Position numbers and translations under genes: made by a program
NCBI GenBank assembly: GCA_002703245.1
Contig: NZTV01000006.1
Span: forward strand, 1-64,000
Reading direction: 5' to 3'
Source: Microbacterium sp.
Lineage (GTDB): Bacteria > Actinomycetota > Actinomycetes > Actinomycetales > Microbacteriaceae
Length of the DNA stretch: 64,000 bases
Part shown: positions 51,070 to 59,683 of the stretch, piece by piece
Layout of the letters: each line of letters opens with the position of its first letter
How positions within the stretch are numbered: the first letter of the stretch is position 1
The notes under the pieces: model-generated
Databases searched by the model: none
Told to the model about the DNA's origin: nothing
The model's input: the letters and a program-made list of their open reading frames with translations, nothing else

Positions 51070-54000
51070 TCAAAGATCAAGGCCCAGGCTGCGCTCGGGC
51101 AGCGGCGGCAGCAGGTCTGCCTTTTCGGGCTTGAGATCCGGGGGCGCCTTGAGGCCGTCGCCCTTGATCGGTGCTGCGGGCTCAAGCGGCCCGTCCGGAA
51201 GGGGGGGAAGATCGGCGAGGATGTCCGGCTGATCCGCGAGGTTGATCCCGTCGATCGGGCCGGGATCGAACTTCACCGGCTTGGCGCCGCCCTTCTTGCC
51301 GTCGATATCGAGGCGGCCGACCGTCTCTAGGGCCGAGGTCTTGTTGCCGGCATTGTGGTCGAGCTGGCGTTCGAGCTTTTCCTTATCGTCCACGATCATG
51401 GTGAGTTCGTCGCGCACCCGCGTCACGCCCACATTGAACAGGCGCTGGTTCGACAGGTTGCGCTCATGGCTGTCCATGACCGTGATCGCCTTGTCGGTGG
51501 TGATGCCCTGCGCCATGTGCATGTTGAGCGCGTAGGCGAGGTCCAAACGCGAGAGCATCGGATCGCCCGGCGCCAATGTCAGGGGCTGATTGCCCGCCGT
51601 CTCGACGGTGATGCCCGAGGCATCGGCCGAGATGATCCGGGCGAGCGCCGCGTTGTGCAGGTCGCGCGGCTTGTCGTTCGCGGTCCAGCGGATGCGATCC
51701 CCCTCGCGGACATGCAGATCCTTCTTCTCGGTGAGTTCGAGCCGGTCCCGCTTTTCGGTGGGCGAGAGGCGCTGCGGGTCGAAGCGAATCTTGCGGCGCC
51801 CATCGACCAGTTCGACCTTGCCCGAGGGCAGCACCCTGGAGACGTCATAGCGTCCCTGCGCGAGCCCGACGTCCTGCGCGCCGCCGCGGCCGACATCGAG
51901 GGTGAGGCCGGGCCGATAGCTGGCGGCGTAGCGAAGCTCCTCGCGGGTCAGGTTCACGCGGTCATAGACGATGAGATGGATGCCCTCGCCCCGCACGGTG
52001 CCCTCGGCGGCAAGGCCGTCCTGGATGCGCTGGTTGATGATGGCGCGGGACTCCCGGCCAGACGCAAACACCTGGGTCGCGGCACGGTCGTCCGCCCCCA
52101 GCGCGAGCCACCTGTCGGCGGCCTCTTCGGGCGGGTTCGCGCTTTCGTGGACGTTATCGCCCAGCACCTTCATCGCCTCGCCCGCCTTACCGACATTGGC
52201 GAGCGCGGCGACGGTGCGCAGCGTGTCGGTCCGCTGACGGATATTCTCGTCCATTCGGGCCATCGTGCCGCCGGCGGCCTGGATCATCGCGAAGGACTTG
52301 CCGGCGTCGATCGAGGAGAGCTGCTGGCGATCGCCAACCAGCACGAGCTTGTCGATGCCGAGCGCCTCGACGATGCTGTGAAGCTTCAGCATGTCGGCGC
52401 TGGAGACCATCGAGGTCTCGTCCACGACCAGCATCGCGCCGCCGAGCCGCTCGCGCGCCTCCTCGTAGCGCGGCGTATCGCGCTCGGTCAGGTAGCGCTC
52501 GTTGGCGAGCACGAACGAGGCGATCGTCTGGCTCTTGATCCCGGCCCCTTCGGCGAGGTCGGCGACCATCTTGTTCTGGAAGGCCAGGCCCAGCACATCC
52601 TTGCCTTCGCCTTCCGCGATCCGGGCAACCGCCTGCAGCATGGTCGACTTCCCGGCGCCGGCGACGCCCTGGACAGTCACGGTCCGATCTTCGGAGGAGA
52701 GGATCAGGGTCGCGGCTGCGAGCTGCCCCGCATTGAGCGGGCGATCGGCGACCTCCTGCAGGCGGGCGGGCCCATCCTGCGCGGGGAGTATCGGCACCGC
52801 CTTGCCCACGCCCGCATCGACCGCCTTGAGAACGGCTTCCTCGGTGCGCAGCGCCTCCTGGGTGGTCACCATCCGGACGCCCTTGTCGCCGGCGCGGGCG
52901 ACACCGGGGATTAGCTGGCGGTTGTCGTAGAGCTGCTCGATCCGGTGCTCGACCGTCTCGATGGTGACGCCCTTCAGGCCGAGGTCCAGCGCGGTCTTGG
53001 AGAGCTTGTTGACGTCGAACGCCGCCTCGCGTTCGGCGAGGATGCGGACGGCCGAGGCTACCGCCAATTGCGTCCGGGCGACGGCCGGCGATTTGGTGGC
53101 GCGGGCAAGGCCGCTGTCGATCAGCGGATCGGGCGAGCGAAGGAAGCCGCCGATGAGATCGCGCGCGCCGGCGATCGCGTCGGTGACCGCCCGGAAGCCC
53201 CGCTCCAGCTTGTTGTCGGCGGCGCCCTGCCCTGCCCGGGCCAGCGCCGAGGCGAGCAGTCCTTTGCCGTCGAACCCGAGCTCCGCCGCCTTGTCGATCC
53301 ATCCTTTGAGGAGCCCGTCGCGGTCCTCGACATTGAGCTTGGGATCGCGGGTGGTGGTGGTCACGCCGTCGCGCCCCTTGGCCGAGACGATGCCGAGCTC
53401 GGCCGCCTTCTCGAGGATCGCCTCGCGCCGTTGGCTGAAGGCATCGATGATCGCCTTGGGCACGCCCATGATCTCGAACGTGCCGTGCTTGCCCTTGAGC
53501 TCGACCTGGTAGCCGAGCTTCTCCAGCCCGGCGCGCAGGTAGGCGTGGTAGATCGCCCCGACGACCGCGTTATTCGACCAGATCTTGTCGGCGTGCAGCG
53601 CCTGCCATTTGCCGTCGGGCATCTGGGTCAGATTGGCGATGACGGAGTGGACATGGGCCTGCGGATCGAGCGCGCGACTGGTGTCGTGCTGGAACAGCGC
53701 ATAGACGAGCTTGCCGGTCGGCACCGGCACCTTGCGACCCTCGACGTCCTTGCGCCCTTCGGCGAGATTCTTCTCGACCCAGGCCATGGTTTTCTGGACC
53801 GCGACCATGTTGGCGGCGAGCACCCGCTTGTCGCCGGCGACATAGGCCATGACCGACACGGACTTGGGCGCGGAGAAGGTGAGGTCGACACCGTTGCGCC
53901 GGTTTTCGACCTGGGCGACGCCCTCTCCGCTCGGCAGGACGCCGCTCAGAATCTGCTCGAAGCTTTCGCGGCTGACTTCGCCTTCAAGCGCGAGGGCTTC

Positions 54001-54129
54001 GGCCCCTGCCCCGCCCCAGGCACTGACCTCGGAGGAGCCATCGGCCGTGTAGTAATTGTCCTTGAAGTCGTCCTTCGCGAAATAGTTCGCGGCGCCTGAT
54101 GCGGAACGGACGGCGGCGACCGAGAGCAT
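51070..54129 (-). CDS. traI: MOBF conjugative relaxase-helicase (TraI/TrwC family)
   Basis: 1019 residues. N-terminal relaxase domain: tyrosine pair DNYYTADG (Tyr26-Tyr27), and the HUH metal site with His148 in FQHDTSRALDP and His159/His161 in AHVHSVIANL. Then an SF1 helicase part with Walker A VQGVAGAGKSTML near residue 487 and AMLVVDETSMVSSADML. It nicks oriT, stays bound to the 5' end and unwinds the plasmid. Length is close to TrwC of R388 (966) and far shorter than F TraI (1756). It ends 46 bases before the small gene and starts 3 bases after traD. Confidence 0.95.
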   Translation of the reverse strand: MLSVAAVRSASGAANYFAKDDFKDNYYTADGSSEVSAWGGAGAEALALEGEVSRESFEQILSGVLPSGEGVAQVENRRNGVDLTFSAPKSVSVMAYVAGDKRVLAANMVAVQKTMAWVEKNLAEGRKDVEGRKVPVPTGKLVYALFQHDTSRALDPQAHVHSVIANLTQMPDGKWQALHADKIWSNNAVVGAIYHAYLRAGLEKLGYQVELKGKHGTFEIMGVPKAIIDAFSQRREAILEKAAELGIVSAKGRDGVTTTTRDPKLNVEDRDGLLKGWIDKAAELGFDGKGLLASALARAGQGAADNKLERGFRAVTDAIAGARDLIGGFLRSPDPLIDSGLARATKSPAVARTQLAVASAVRILAEREAAFDVNKLSKTALDLGLKGVTIETVEHRIEQLYDNRQLIPGVARAGDKGVRMVTTQEALRTEEAVLKAVDAGVGKAVPILPAQDGPARLQEVADRPLNAGQLAAATLILSSEDRTVTVQGVAGAGKSTMLQAVARIAEGEGKDVLGLAFQNKMVADLAEGAGIKSQTIASFVLANERYLTERDTPRYEEARERLGGAMLVVDETSMVSSADMLKLHSIVEALGIDKLVLVGDRQQLSSIDAGKSFAMIQAAGGTMARMDENIRQRTDTLRTVAALANVGKAGEAMKVLGDNVHESANPPEEAADRWLALGADDRAATQVFASGRESRAIINQRIQDGLAAEGTVRGEGIHLIVYDRVNLTREELRYAASYRPGLTLDVGRGGAQDVGLAQGRYDVSRVLPSGKVELVDGRRKIRFDPQRLSPTEKRDRLELTEKKDLHVREGDRIRWTANDKPRDLHNAALARIISADASGITVETAGNQPLTLAPGDPMLSRLDLAYALNMHMAQGITTDKAITVMDSHERNLSNQRLFNVGVTRVRDELTMIVDDKEKLERQLDHNAGNKTSALETVGRLDIDGKKGGAKPVKFDPGPIDGINLADQPDILADLPPLPDGPLEPAAPIKGDGLKAPPDLKPEKADLLPPLPERSLGLDL

Positions 54130-54132
54130 GGA

Positions 54133-56427
54133 TCAGATCCCCATGTCGAGATCGTCCTGGTCACGGCCCGCGGCGAAGCCCTGACGCAGTTCGATGAGGG
54201 TCTGATCCTCGACTTGCGGCGCCTGCGGTGACGGTCCGCGCCGGTCGTCGGCGGGCCGCTGGCCGGTCTCCTGCTGGGCGTCCCTGCCGCGCGCGCCGTC
54301 CTCCTTGCCGCCGCCCGCTCCCTTCGCCTGCGGGGGCACCGGCCGGTCATCGCTACGCGGGGCGGTACGATGGGTTTCGGCGGCCTGGTCCTCGCTCGGC
54401 GACTGCAGGATCCGCGCCGCCATTTCCTTCGCAAGATTGGTTGGCTCGACCACCTCATCCACGATCTGGACGGCGCCGTCCCTGCCGCCGGCCTCACCGC
54501 CCTCCTCGTCGAAAATCTCCTCCCCGCGCTTGGACCGGACGGGCTGCATCACGGGACGCTTCAGGAAGCCCGGCGCCACGATGGGGTAGTTCTTCCATTC
54601 GAGAAGGATGCGCGCGGCCGGGAAACCGTCGGGGAATTTCACGAACCCGTGCATCGAGGGCAGGTTGGTGATGTCGTCGGGGATCACGAGGGGCTCGACC
54701 TGCTTGCGCGGAGTCAGGGTCGAGGCGTCGCGATTGTTGTTGTAGCCGTAGCTATAGGCCTCATCCATCTGCCGCACTTCGCGGTTGCCGATGTACTGCG
54801 AGCACTCCTCGGCGGTCTTGAACTCGCTGGTCGCGAGGATGAGCTTGGAGCGGGCGAGCGAGGCGAGATTTCGCGCGCCTTCCTCGCCATAGACCTCGAC
54901 GAGCTTCTGGAAGCTGTGGAGCCCCAGGATCATTGCGCCGCCGAAGTTCCGCGCGGTCTGCAGGCCCTTCTCGATCGCAGGCAGGCGGTGCAGCGCGCCG
55001 ACCTCATCGAACATGAACCAGGTCCGCAAGCTGCGCGTGCGCGGCAGCGTCATGAGGCTGGTGATGGCGATGTTCATCCAGAGCGTCAGCAGCGGCCGGT
55101 TCATCTCCAGATCGTCGTAGTCGGAGGTGACGAACAGGATCGATCCGGGCGCGCGCTCGGTGGTCATCCAGTGCCGGATCGAGAACGGCTCTCCTTCGTC
55201 GGGCAGGAAACGCAGGACCTGCGCATTGGTGTTGAAGACGGCGCGGATCGATTCCGCCATGCGGGCCGCTTCCGGGGCGGTCAGCGGGTCGGCGATGGTG
55301 TTCGCGAGGAAGCGATGCACCCGCTTCAAATCGGCGGTCATCAGGTTCTCGGCGAGCGCCAGGTTGGTGGTCTGGCCGCGCTCCTGAAGCCGGACGCACA
55401 TCTCGATGAACAGGGTGCGGGCCGCGAGCGCCCAGAAGGGCTCGGACGAGCCGCCATCGGAGGGAATGAGCGCCGCGGCGGCCGACGTGAAATGGCTGTA
55501 GGTCGAGCAGTCGTTGAAGATCGACCAGGCCGGGCAGCGCTGGTCCATCGGGTTCAGGATCGTGTCGCGCATGGGATCGTAGAAGGCTTCGACATAGGCG
55601 CCGGTGAGATCGAAGATCACGGCGCTGTCCTGGCGCTGGCGCATCTGGCTGACCAGACTCCTGAGCTCGGTGGTCTTGCCCGCGCCGGTGGTGCCGATCA
55701 GCATGGAATGGGACTGCTCGAGGCGGTGCGGATAGGGGATGCCGGCGAGCGTATAGGGATGGTGGATGCCGCCCGCCTTCCGTGTCGCGAACGGCAATTT
55801 GAGCACGGCGGCGGACGAGCGGCCGGGGAAGAACTCGCGCGCGTCCTCCGCGAATTTTTCCGCATTGTGCTGCGCGATTTCGGAGACCAGCACGGCGCGA
55901 TCGACCAGCATGGCGCCGCGCTCATGGCGTTCCTGAAGGATCGAACGCCCACGCCTGCGCGAGATGTCGACGAACCAGATGGTGAGTGGCGCGACCACGA
56001 AAACCGAGACGAGGATCGAGCCGATCAGCGCCCGGATGGTGGTCTCCCAGGCCTGCTGCACGGCCGGGATATAGGGCACCACGGGCATGACCGTTTTGTA
56101 GATCTCGCCATTGGGCAGGGTGACGTTGACGCGCTTGTTGGGATTGAGGTCGACCCAGTTCCAGAGCGCCGAATAGATCTTCATGCAGACGAGCTGGAAT
56201 CCGTGCTCGTCGAGGCGGATCGAGAGGATGACGAACCAGGCCGCGAGGAAGGCGAAGAACCAGACCATGATGGGCAGCCGCGCGCCCGAAAACCACATCA
56301 GCATCTCGTGGGTGAGAAGCTGTGAGCCGCGGGTGAAATTGCCCGAGTTTCGCTGCACGCGGCCGCGCGCAGAGTGGTGGGTCAGCGGGATGTTTTTCCC
56401 GTTCGAGCGGATGTCCTCACGCGCCAT
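54133..56427 (-). CDS. traD: Type IV coupling protein TraD
   Basis: 764 residues from ATG at 56427, inside the end of the preceding gene. Two N-terminal membrane helices (MVWFFAFLAAWFVILSI and LIGSILVSVFVVAPLTIWF), then a FtsK-like motor domain with Walker A MLIGTTGAGKTTEL near residue 242 and Walker B WFMFDEVGALHRL. The C-terminal 120 residues are Glu/Arg/Pro-rich and probably disordered. It couples the relaxosome to the F-type channel and pumps DNA. An in-frame upstream ATG at 56460 is within the RHH gene and unlikely. Confidence 0.94.
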   Translation of the reverse strand: MAREDIRSNGKNIPLTHHSARGRVQRNSGNFTRGSQLLTHEMLMWFSGARLPIMVWFFAFLAAWFVILSIRLDEHGFQLVCMKIYSALWNWVDLNPNKRVNVTLPNGEIYKTVMPVVPYIPAVQQAWETTIRALIGSILVSVFVVAPLTIWFVDISRRRGRSILQERHERGAMLVDRAVLVSEIAQHNAEKFAEDAREFFPGRSSAAVLKLPFATRKAGGIHHPYTLAGIPYPHRLEQSHSMLIGTTGAGKTTELRSLVSQMRQRQDSAVIFDLTGAYVEAFYDPMRDTILNPMDQRCPAWSIFNDCSTYSHFTSAAAALIPSDGGSSEPFWALAARTLFIEMCVRLQERGQTTNLALAENLMTADLKRVHRFLANTIADPLTAPEAARMAESIRAVFNTNAQVLRFLPDEGEPFSIRHWMTTERAPGSILFVTSDYDDLEMNRPLLTLWMNIAITSLMTLPRTRSLRTWFMFDEVGALHRLPAIEKGLQTARNFGGAMILGLHSFQKLVEVYGEEGARNLASLARSKLILATSEFKTAEECSQYIGNREVRQMDEAYSYGYNNNRDASTLTPRKQVEPLVIPDDITNLPSMHGFVKFPDGFPAARILLEWKNYPIVAPGFLKRPVMQPVRSKRGEEIFDEEGGEAGGRDGAVQIVDEVVEPTNLAKEMAARILQSPSEDQAAETHRTAPRSDDRPVPPQAKGAGGGKEDGARGRDAQQETGQRPADDRRGPSPQAPQVEDQTLIELRQGFAAGRDQDDLDMGI

Positions 56428-56707
56428 GATATTGCACCAGGCGCTTGTCGGTTTCGGCAACGAGGCGGTCGCGAAGCTCAGGATATTGCTCGCGCAGAAT
56501 GACGTCGAGCACGAGCTGCTGGAACTCGCTGATCCGGGCCAGGCGGCGCTGGCTCGCGGTCAGCACGTCGGAGGATGAAAGGAAGACATTGAGGGCCGAC
56601 CGGATGACGTCGGCGACGCTCAATTTCTGTTCGGCGGCGATCACGCTGAGGCGGTCCCATTGGGCGCGCTCCAGGCGGACGTTGTAATGCCGGTAACTGG
56701 TAGCCAA
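56417..56707 (-). CDS. Ribbon-helix-helix relaxosome accessory protein (TrwA-like position)
   Basis: About 96 residues. The start is a TTG (56707; another TTG at 56713), preceded by CTAGGAGG. N-terminal YRHYNVRLERAQWDRLSVIAAEQKLSVADVIRSALNVFL is the strand-helix-helix of CopG-like proteins (about residues 4-45); the rest is a helical oligomer part. Order oriT-RHH-TraD-relaxase equals trwA-trwB-trwC of R388, where TrwA binds oriT, helps nicking and represses its own operon. It overlaps traD by 11 bases. Confidence 0.75.
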   Translation of the reverse strand: MATSYRHYNVRLERAQWDRLSVIAAEQKLSVADVIRSALNVFLSSSDVLTASQRRLARISEFQQLVLDVILREQYPELRDRLVAETDKRLVQYHGA

Positions 56708-56808
56708 GACCAACCTCCTAGCAGGGAGGCTGGTGGGGACTGAAGAATGGCTCTATTTATAGCCGAGCGACCCGGTTCCGGCAAGTTGATCGTCATGGAC
56801 CAGCAGGC

Positions 56809-56954
56809 CGTAGTCTCACAGACTACGCGCGAATGGCTGATTTCCGCCGTTTTTGCCCGCCCACCAGCTCGTACTACAACGTAGTCTCCTTTCCTTCCGC
56901 GCTAACCCGTTGTGAAACAACGGAACTCATGCACCTTCAGGTGCGTAGGGTGTG
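56809..56954 (+). other. Predicted origin of transfer (oriT) with nic site
   Basis: Three hairpins in 140 bases: CGTAGTCT-CAC-AGACTACG at 56809-56827, CCGTTGT-GAA-ACAACGG near 56908-56924, and GCACCT-TC-AGGTGC at 56931-56944. The last is followed at once by GTAGGGTGTGCTAATC. In R388 the nic site follows a hairpin ending AGGTGC as GTATTGTCT/ATAG, and in F the core is GTGGGGTGT/GG; aligning both puts the nick here between 56953 and 56954 on the + strand. The region lies directly upstream of the RHH-traD-traI genes, as in R388. Confidence 0.7.
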
Positions 56955-57149
56955 CTAATCCCAAGAGCCCGATCCCCTGTCCCTGGGCCTGTTACGATGT
57001 CGTCGGAGAGGAGCCGGTTGCCGGGACCGGCGAGGTACGCGCCGCCGTGAGGCGGAACGCGCGAGGCCGGTGTCACCGATCCGATCAGGGCGCGAAAAGC
57101 CCCGATGCGCAGCATCAACGTCGGCCAAAGGGCCGCGTTGGAAAGGCGA

Positions 57150-57273
57150 GGATCGTGACCCGAAGGGCGGAGACAAGGCGCATGCCTTGGCTCCGTGAGG
57201 TTGGGCTCTCGTTGCCTGAAGGGCATCGGGAGCCCTAGCGAATAGAGCCGTCGTCGGGCGCAGGCCCGATGCG
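57150..57273 (+). repeat. Structured repeat, copy A
   Basis: Shares the blocks GATCGTGACCCG, AGGGCGGAGAC, GGCTCCG and GCGAATAGAGC with 61017-61124. Inside, GGAG-A-CAAGGC / GCCTTG-G-CTCC form a hairpin that is kept in the other copy through paired base changes. It ends 92 bases before the start of the small + strand gene at 57366, and the rest of the 650-base gap (56955-57365) has no gene. Confidence 0.55.
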
Positions 57274-57365
57274 CCCAGCCCCATGAATCTTCTTCTTCCT
57301 GCCCTCACCAACCAGCGCTATGTTCAGCCAGTTCATAGCCCGATTAGCCTTCACAAGAGGCACCT

Positions 57366-57584
57366 ATGGCAAAGACACTGGAACAGGAGAGACAGGCTCT
57401 CGAAGAGGATCAGCGCCGGCTGGAAGAGCGGCGCAGGAAGCTCGAAGAGAAAGAGCGCGAGCAGGCGATCGCGACGATCGAGAAATCCGGACTGCTGAAG
57501 CTTGAACCTAAGCGGCTCGCCGATCTGACGGCCCGCATCAAGACACTGGGTTTCGAGGAAGTCGAAAAGCGGCTCAAGGCCTGA
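57366..57584 (+). CDS. Small coiled-coil protein
   Basis: 72 residues, ATG at 57366. Residues 4-42 are a highly charged coiled coil (ERQALEEDQRRLEERRRKLE), followed by IEKSGLLKLEPKRLADLTAR. It is one of the few + strand genes right of oriT. A DNA-binding or plasmid-stability role would be a guess. The codon bias and the helical C-terminal part support a real gene. Confidence 0.65.
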   Translation: MAKTLEQERQALEEDQRRLEERRRKLEEKEREQAIATIEKSGLLKLEPKRLADLTARIKTLGFEEVEKRLKA

Positions 57585-57613
57585 ATCATCCCCCGCCGCG
57601 GCAACGCCGCGGC

Positions 57614-57692
57614 ACGGTCATGGGGGGCTCGATGCCCCCCGTGACCGTTCCTCTCCCAGCAAAAAAAGGGGAGAGGCCGCAGCCCCTCCCCT
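57614..57692 (-). terminator. Tandem hairpins ending the leftward gene at 57698
   Basis: On the minus strand, GGGGAGGGGCTGCGGCCTCTCC plus a run of eight T (57659-57692, T-run at 57660-57667) forms a classical Rho-independent terminator 6 bases after the stop of the gene at 57698-57925. Beyond it a second hairpin, ACGGTCATGGGGGGC with loop TCGAT (57614-57648), can terminate the convergent + strand gene. Confidence 0.75.
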
Positions 57693-57697
57693 ATCGT

Positions 57698-57925
57698 TCA
57701 GAATTCGTCGATGATGCCGCCCGGCGCGGTGTAGACGATCCGGTCGATCATCGCCTGTCCGAGCGCGCCGTAGTCGCCCTCGTCAATGGCGAGGAACCCC
57801 AGCTCATCGTCCTCGACCACATGCTGGTCGAAGTAGCTGTGCATCGCGCGGCGCTCGGCATTGGCGACGGCGGCGAAGTAGGCGGCGTGCTGATCGGCGG
57901 CGGCGATGTTCGTGATCGTCTGCAT
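57698..57925 (-). CDS. Small acidic hypothetical protein
   Basis: 75 residues, ATG at 57925 with AGGAGACGAAC upstream. Acidic and helical (AAADQHAAYFAAVANAERRAM, then YFDQHVVEDDELGFLAIDEGD). First leftward gene right of oriT; small acidic proteins early in a leading region can be DNA mimics or anti-restriction proteins, but I do not recognise this one. A terminator follows directly. Confidence 0.65.
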   Translation of the reverse strand: MQTITNIAAADQHAAYFAAVANAERRAMHSYFDQHVVEDDELGFLAIDEGDYGALGQAMIDRIVYTAPGGIIDEF

Positions 57926-58656
57926 GTTCGTCTCCTGTCGTCTTGAATGACAGGGGAATGGCGTCGGGCGGGCGGGACCGTGTCAGGCCTCGCCGGCTTG
58001 CCGGCGACCGCAAAGCGGCGGTGGGGGTCACGATTTTCTTCGGCGGCCACCGTCGTTCGAGATTGATGCGCAGCGCCCGATCCGCCGAAGAAAATGGTGG
58101 GGCCCCGCCGGGCTTGAGACGGTCTCGTCCGCCCGACAGAATGGGAAGACTGTGAGAGATTTTTCCTCTCGGGGAAGCGCCTCCGGCAAGGCGTAGCGGC
58201 GCGCGGACCGACGGGTCCGTGCGGCACGCGAGCGAGCCGGTGTCGTCACGATGAAACGCCGCCCCATCATGGCTTTTGCGAATTATGAGAACGGCGTGCA
58301 CGGACCCTTCACCGATCTCGGCCAGCGGGCGGAGCGGATGGACAATCCACTGATCCGGGAGGGTGCTGGACAGGGCCGAAACGACTTCGCCTTGGTGTCA
58401 CAGGAGGTCTGTGTTAGGCGCCGGATTGCGCTGCGAAGGCTGCGGCGCCGGGACTGGTAATCCCGTCGAGAAAGGCAGCTCGGTGTGATCTCACGCCGGG
58501 GTGCCTGCGCACATGTCCAGGTGCCTTGGCACTAAAAGCGTAGGCGCATGTCTCGACGTGTTACCAGCCCCGGCTCCCGCGCACGGCGCGGGAGCTCTCC
58601 GGGGAGGAGCGACGGCCCGGAAGCTCGCGAGGATGGACCGCGCTCGAGGTAGCGAT
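57926..58656. other. Long gene-poor stretch of the leading region
   Basis: 731 bases. It holds the inverted repeat at 58033-58095, a hairpin-plus-CCGGTGTC motif at about 58193-58250, and no convincing gene. A 69-residue frame at 58251-58460 has no ribosome binding site and an Arg-rich end. The rich secondary structure suggests single-strand promoters or replication priming sites. Confidence 0.45.
58033..58095. repeat. Inverted repeat with 14-bp arms, copy 1 of ATTTTCTT element
   Basis: ATTTTCTTCGGCGG (58033-58046) and its exact complement CCGCCGAAGAAAAT (58082-58095) around a 35-base centre, about 108 bases upstream of the leftward gene at 57925. The preceding GTGGGGG...CGATTTTCTT is repeated at 60781-60800. 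Candidate single-stranded promoter (Frpo/ssi-like) of the leading region. Confidence 0.5.
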
Positions 58657-58821
58657 ATGGACCTCTCGGAGACGGACCCGACGGTGACACGGGCGCTTGC
58701 GCTGGCATTGATGCGGCAGGCCAAAGAGTATCTGGCGGCGACAAACGATGTCGATGCCGCCGACCAATTGCAGCGCGCGATCGATACCCTGCTGACACCG
58801 CGAACGCCGGTCGCGGCATAG
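58657..58821 (+). CDS. Small hypothetical protein
   Basis: 54 residues, ATG at 58657 preceded by CGAGGTAGCGAT. Mostly helical (TRALALALMRQAKEYLAATND and ADQLQRAIDTLL), acidic N-terminus. The longer frame from 58501 has poor composition before this point. Convergent with the gene at 58894. Function unknown. Confidence 0.55.
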   Translation: MDLSETDPTVTRALALALMRQAKEYLAATNDVDAADQLQRAIDTLLTPRTPVAA

Positions 58822-58893
58822 GCTCGCAGCGGCATTGCGGGGCGCGCCGCGCGCGGCGACGCGCCCCTTCGCGACGTCTGGTCCGGGCGGAGG

Positions 58894-59472
58894 CTATGCC
58901 CATTCCAGACGGGAACTGTCGTCAAGATCTCCGGTCGCGATCAGGCGGTCGAGCCGGGACAGGTATGGGGCTGCACCCTGCGCTTCGACGCTGCGCCGGA
59001 TCGCGGGATCAGCGAGGCGGGCACGGACATTGTCGACCGGGATTTCGCCGACGCTCTCCGGTCGCAGTCCAAGCCCTTCGAGCAGCGCGAACGCATTCTG
59101 ATAGGCCAGATCGAGTTCGAGGCCGAGATCGGAGGTCAGCCCGACCGACAGGGTGATCGGGCCAGTGTCGCCCTCGCGATAGACGCTGACCCGGCGGCCG
59201 CGAAACTGGGCCTCATCCAGCACCGTGATGACATCGGTCTGATAGTCGAAGATGCGTGCGATGCTGGCGAGCGCCAGCGGGCAGACACGCGCCTCGAACC
59301 GATAGGAGAGATAGTCGTCCTCCGCGAAATCCGGATCCAGCAGGGTCATGTCGAGACGCTCGCCTTGGCCGCGCAGAAATTCCCGGAAGGCGGCGAGCTG
59401 GCGGGCGTTGATGACGGCGGTCTGGCGTTCCTGATGGTCGGCCGATGTGGTGATGCGAAACACAATGGACAT
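58894..59472 (-). CDS. Hypothetical leading-region protein
   Basis: 192 residues, ATG at 59472 with GGGAGGACGAG upstream. The longer open frame to 59928 runs through the terminator and antisense to the next gene, so the short start is right. Composition: MSIVFRITTSADHQERQTAV, YRFEARVCPLALASIARIFDY, then a helical C-terminus; acidic overall. No family recognised. It lies between the small + strand gene and the DUF2493 gene, in the same direction as most leading-region genes. Confidence 0.7.
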   Translation of the reverse strand: MSIVFRITTSADHQERQTAVINARQLAAFREFLRGQGERLDMTLLDPDFAEDDYLSYRFEARVCPLALASIARIFDYQTDVITVLDEAQFRGRRVSVYREGDTGPITLSVGLTSDLGLELDLAYQNAFALLEGLGLRPESVGEIPVDNVRARLADPAIRRSVEAQGAAPYLSRLDRLIATGDLDDSSRLEWA

Positions 59473-59595
59473 CTCGTCCTCCCTTGCTGAACGCAGCACC
59501 CGTCCCTTCTCCCCTCTGGCCGCCTGGCGGGGCGAAGTCGGTGCGAATGGTGGCCATTGCGCGAGCGCGCCAGCGCTCAGTCCCCCGCGGCGCGA

Positions 59596-59673
59596 AGGGG
59601 CTCGATGCCCCTGAGCGCCGCATGTCCCCGCAGAAAAAGATGGAGAGGCCCCGGCCGAAGCCGGAGCCCCTCC
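59596..59673 (-). terminator. Tandem hairpins ending the DUF2493 gene
   Basis: On the minus strand, GGAGGGGCTCCGGCTTCGGC and its partner arm form a hairpin followed by TCTTTTTC (59633-59673), a Rho-independent terminator 11 bases after the DUF2493 stop. Beyond it lies AGGGGC-TCGAT-GCCCCT (59596-59612), the same TCGAT-loop hairpin as near 57630, in the same relative place. Confidence 0.7.
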
Positions 59674-59683
59674 AAGCGAGCAC

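Noticed and set aside
51355-52914. 519-residue open frame antisense to traI
   Set aside because: Antisense shadow of the relaxase gene; composition not protein-like.
54370-56325. 651-residue open frame on the + strand, antisense to traD
   Set aside because: Mirror frame of a clearly coding gene in GC-rich DNA; Arg/Gly/Asp-rich, no family pattern, no ribosome binding site.
58251-58460. 69-residue frame in the leading region
   Set aside because: No ribosome binding site before either ATG and an Arg-rich terminal half; may still be real but evidence is too weak.
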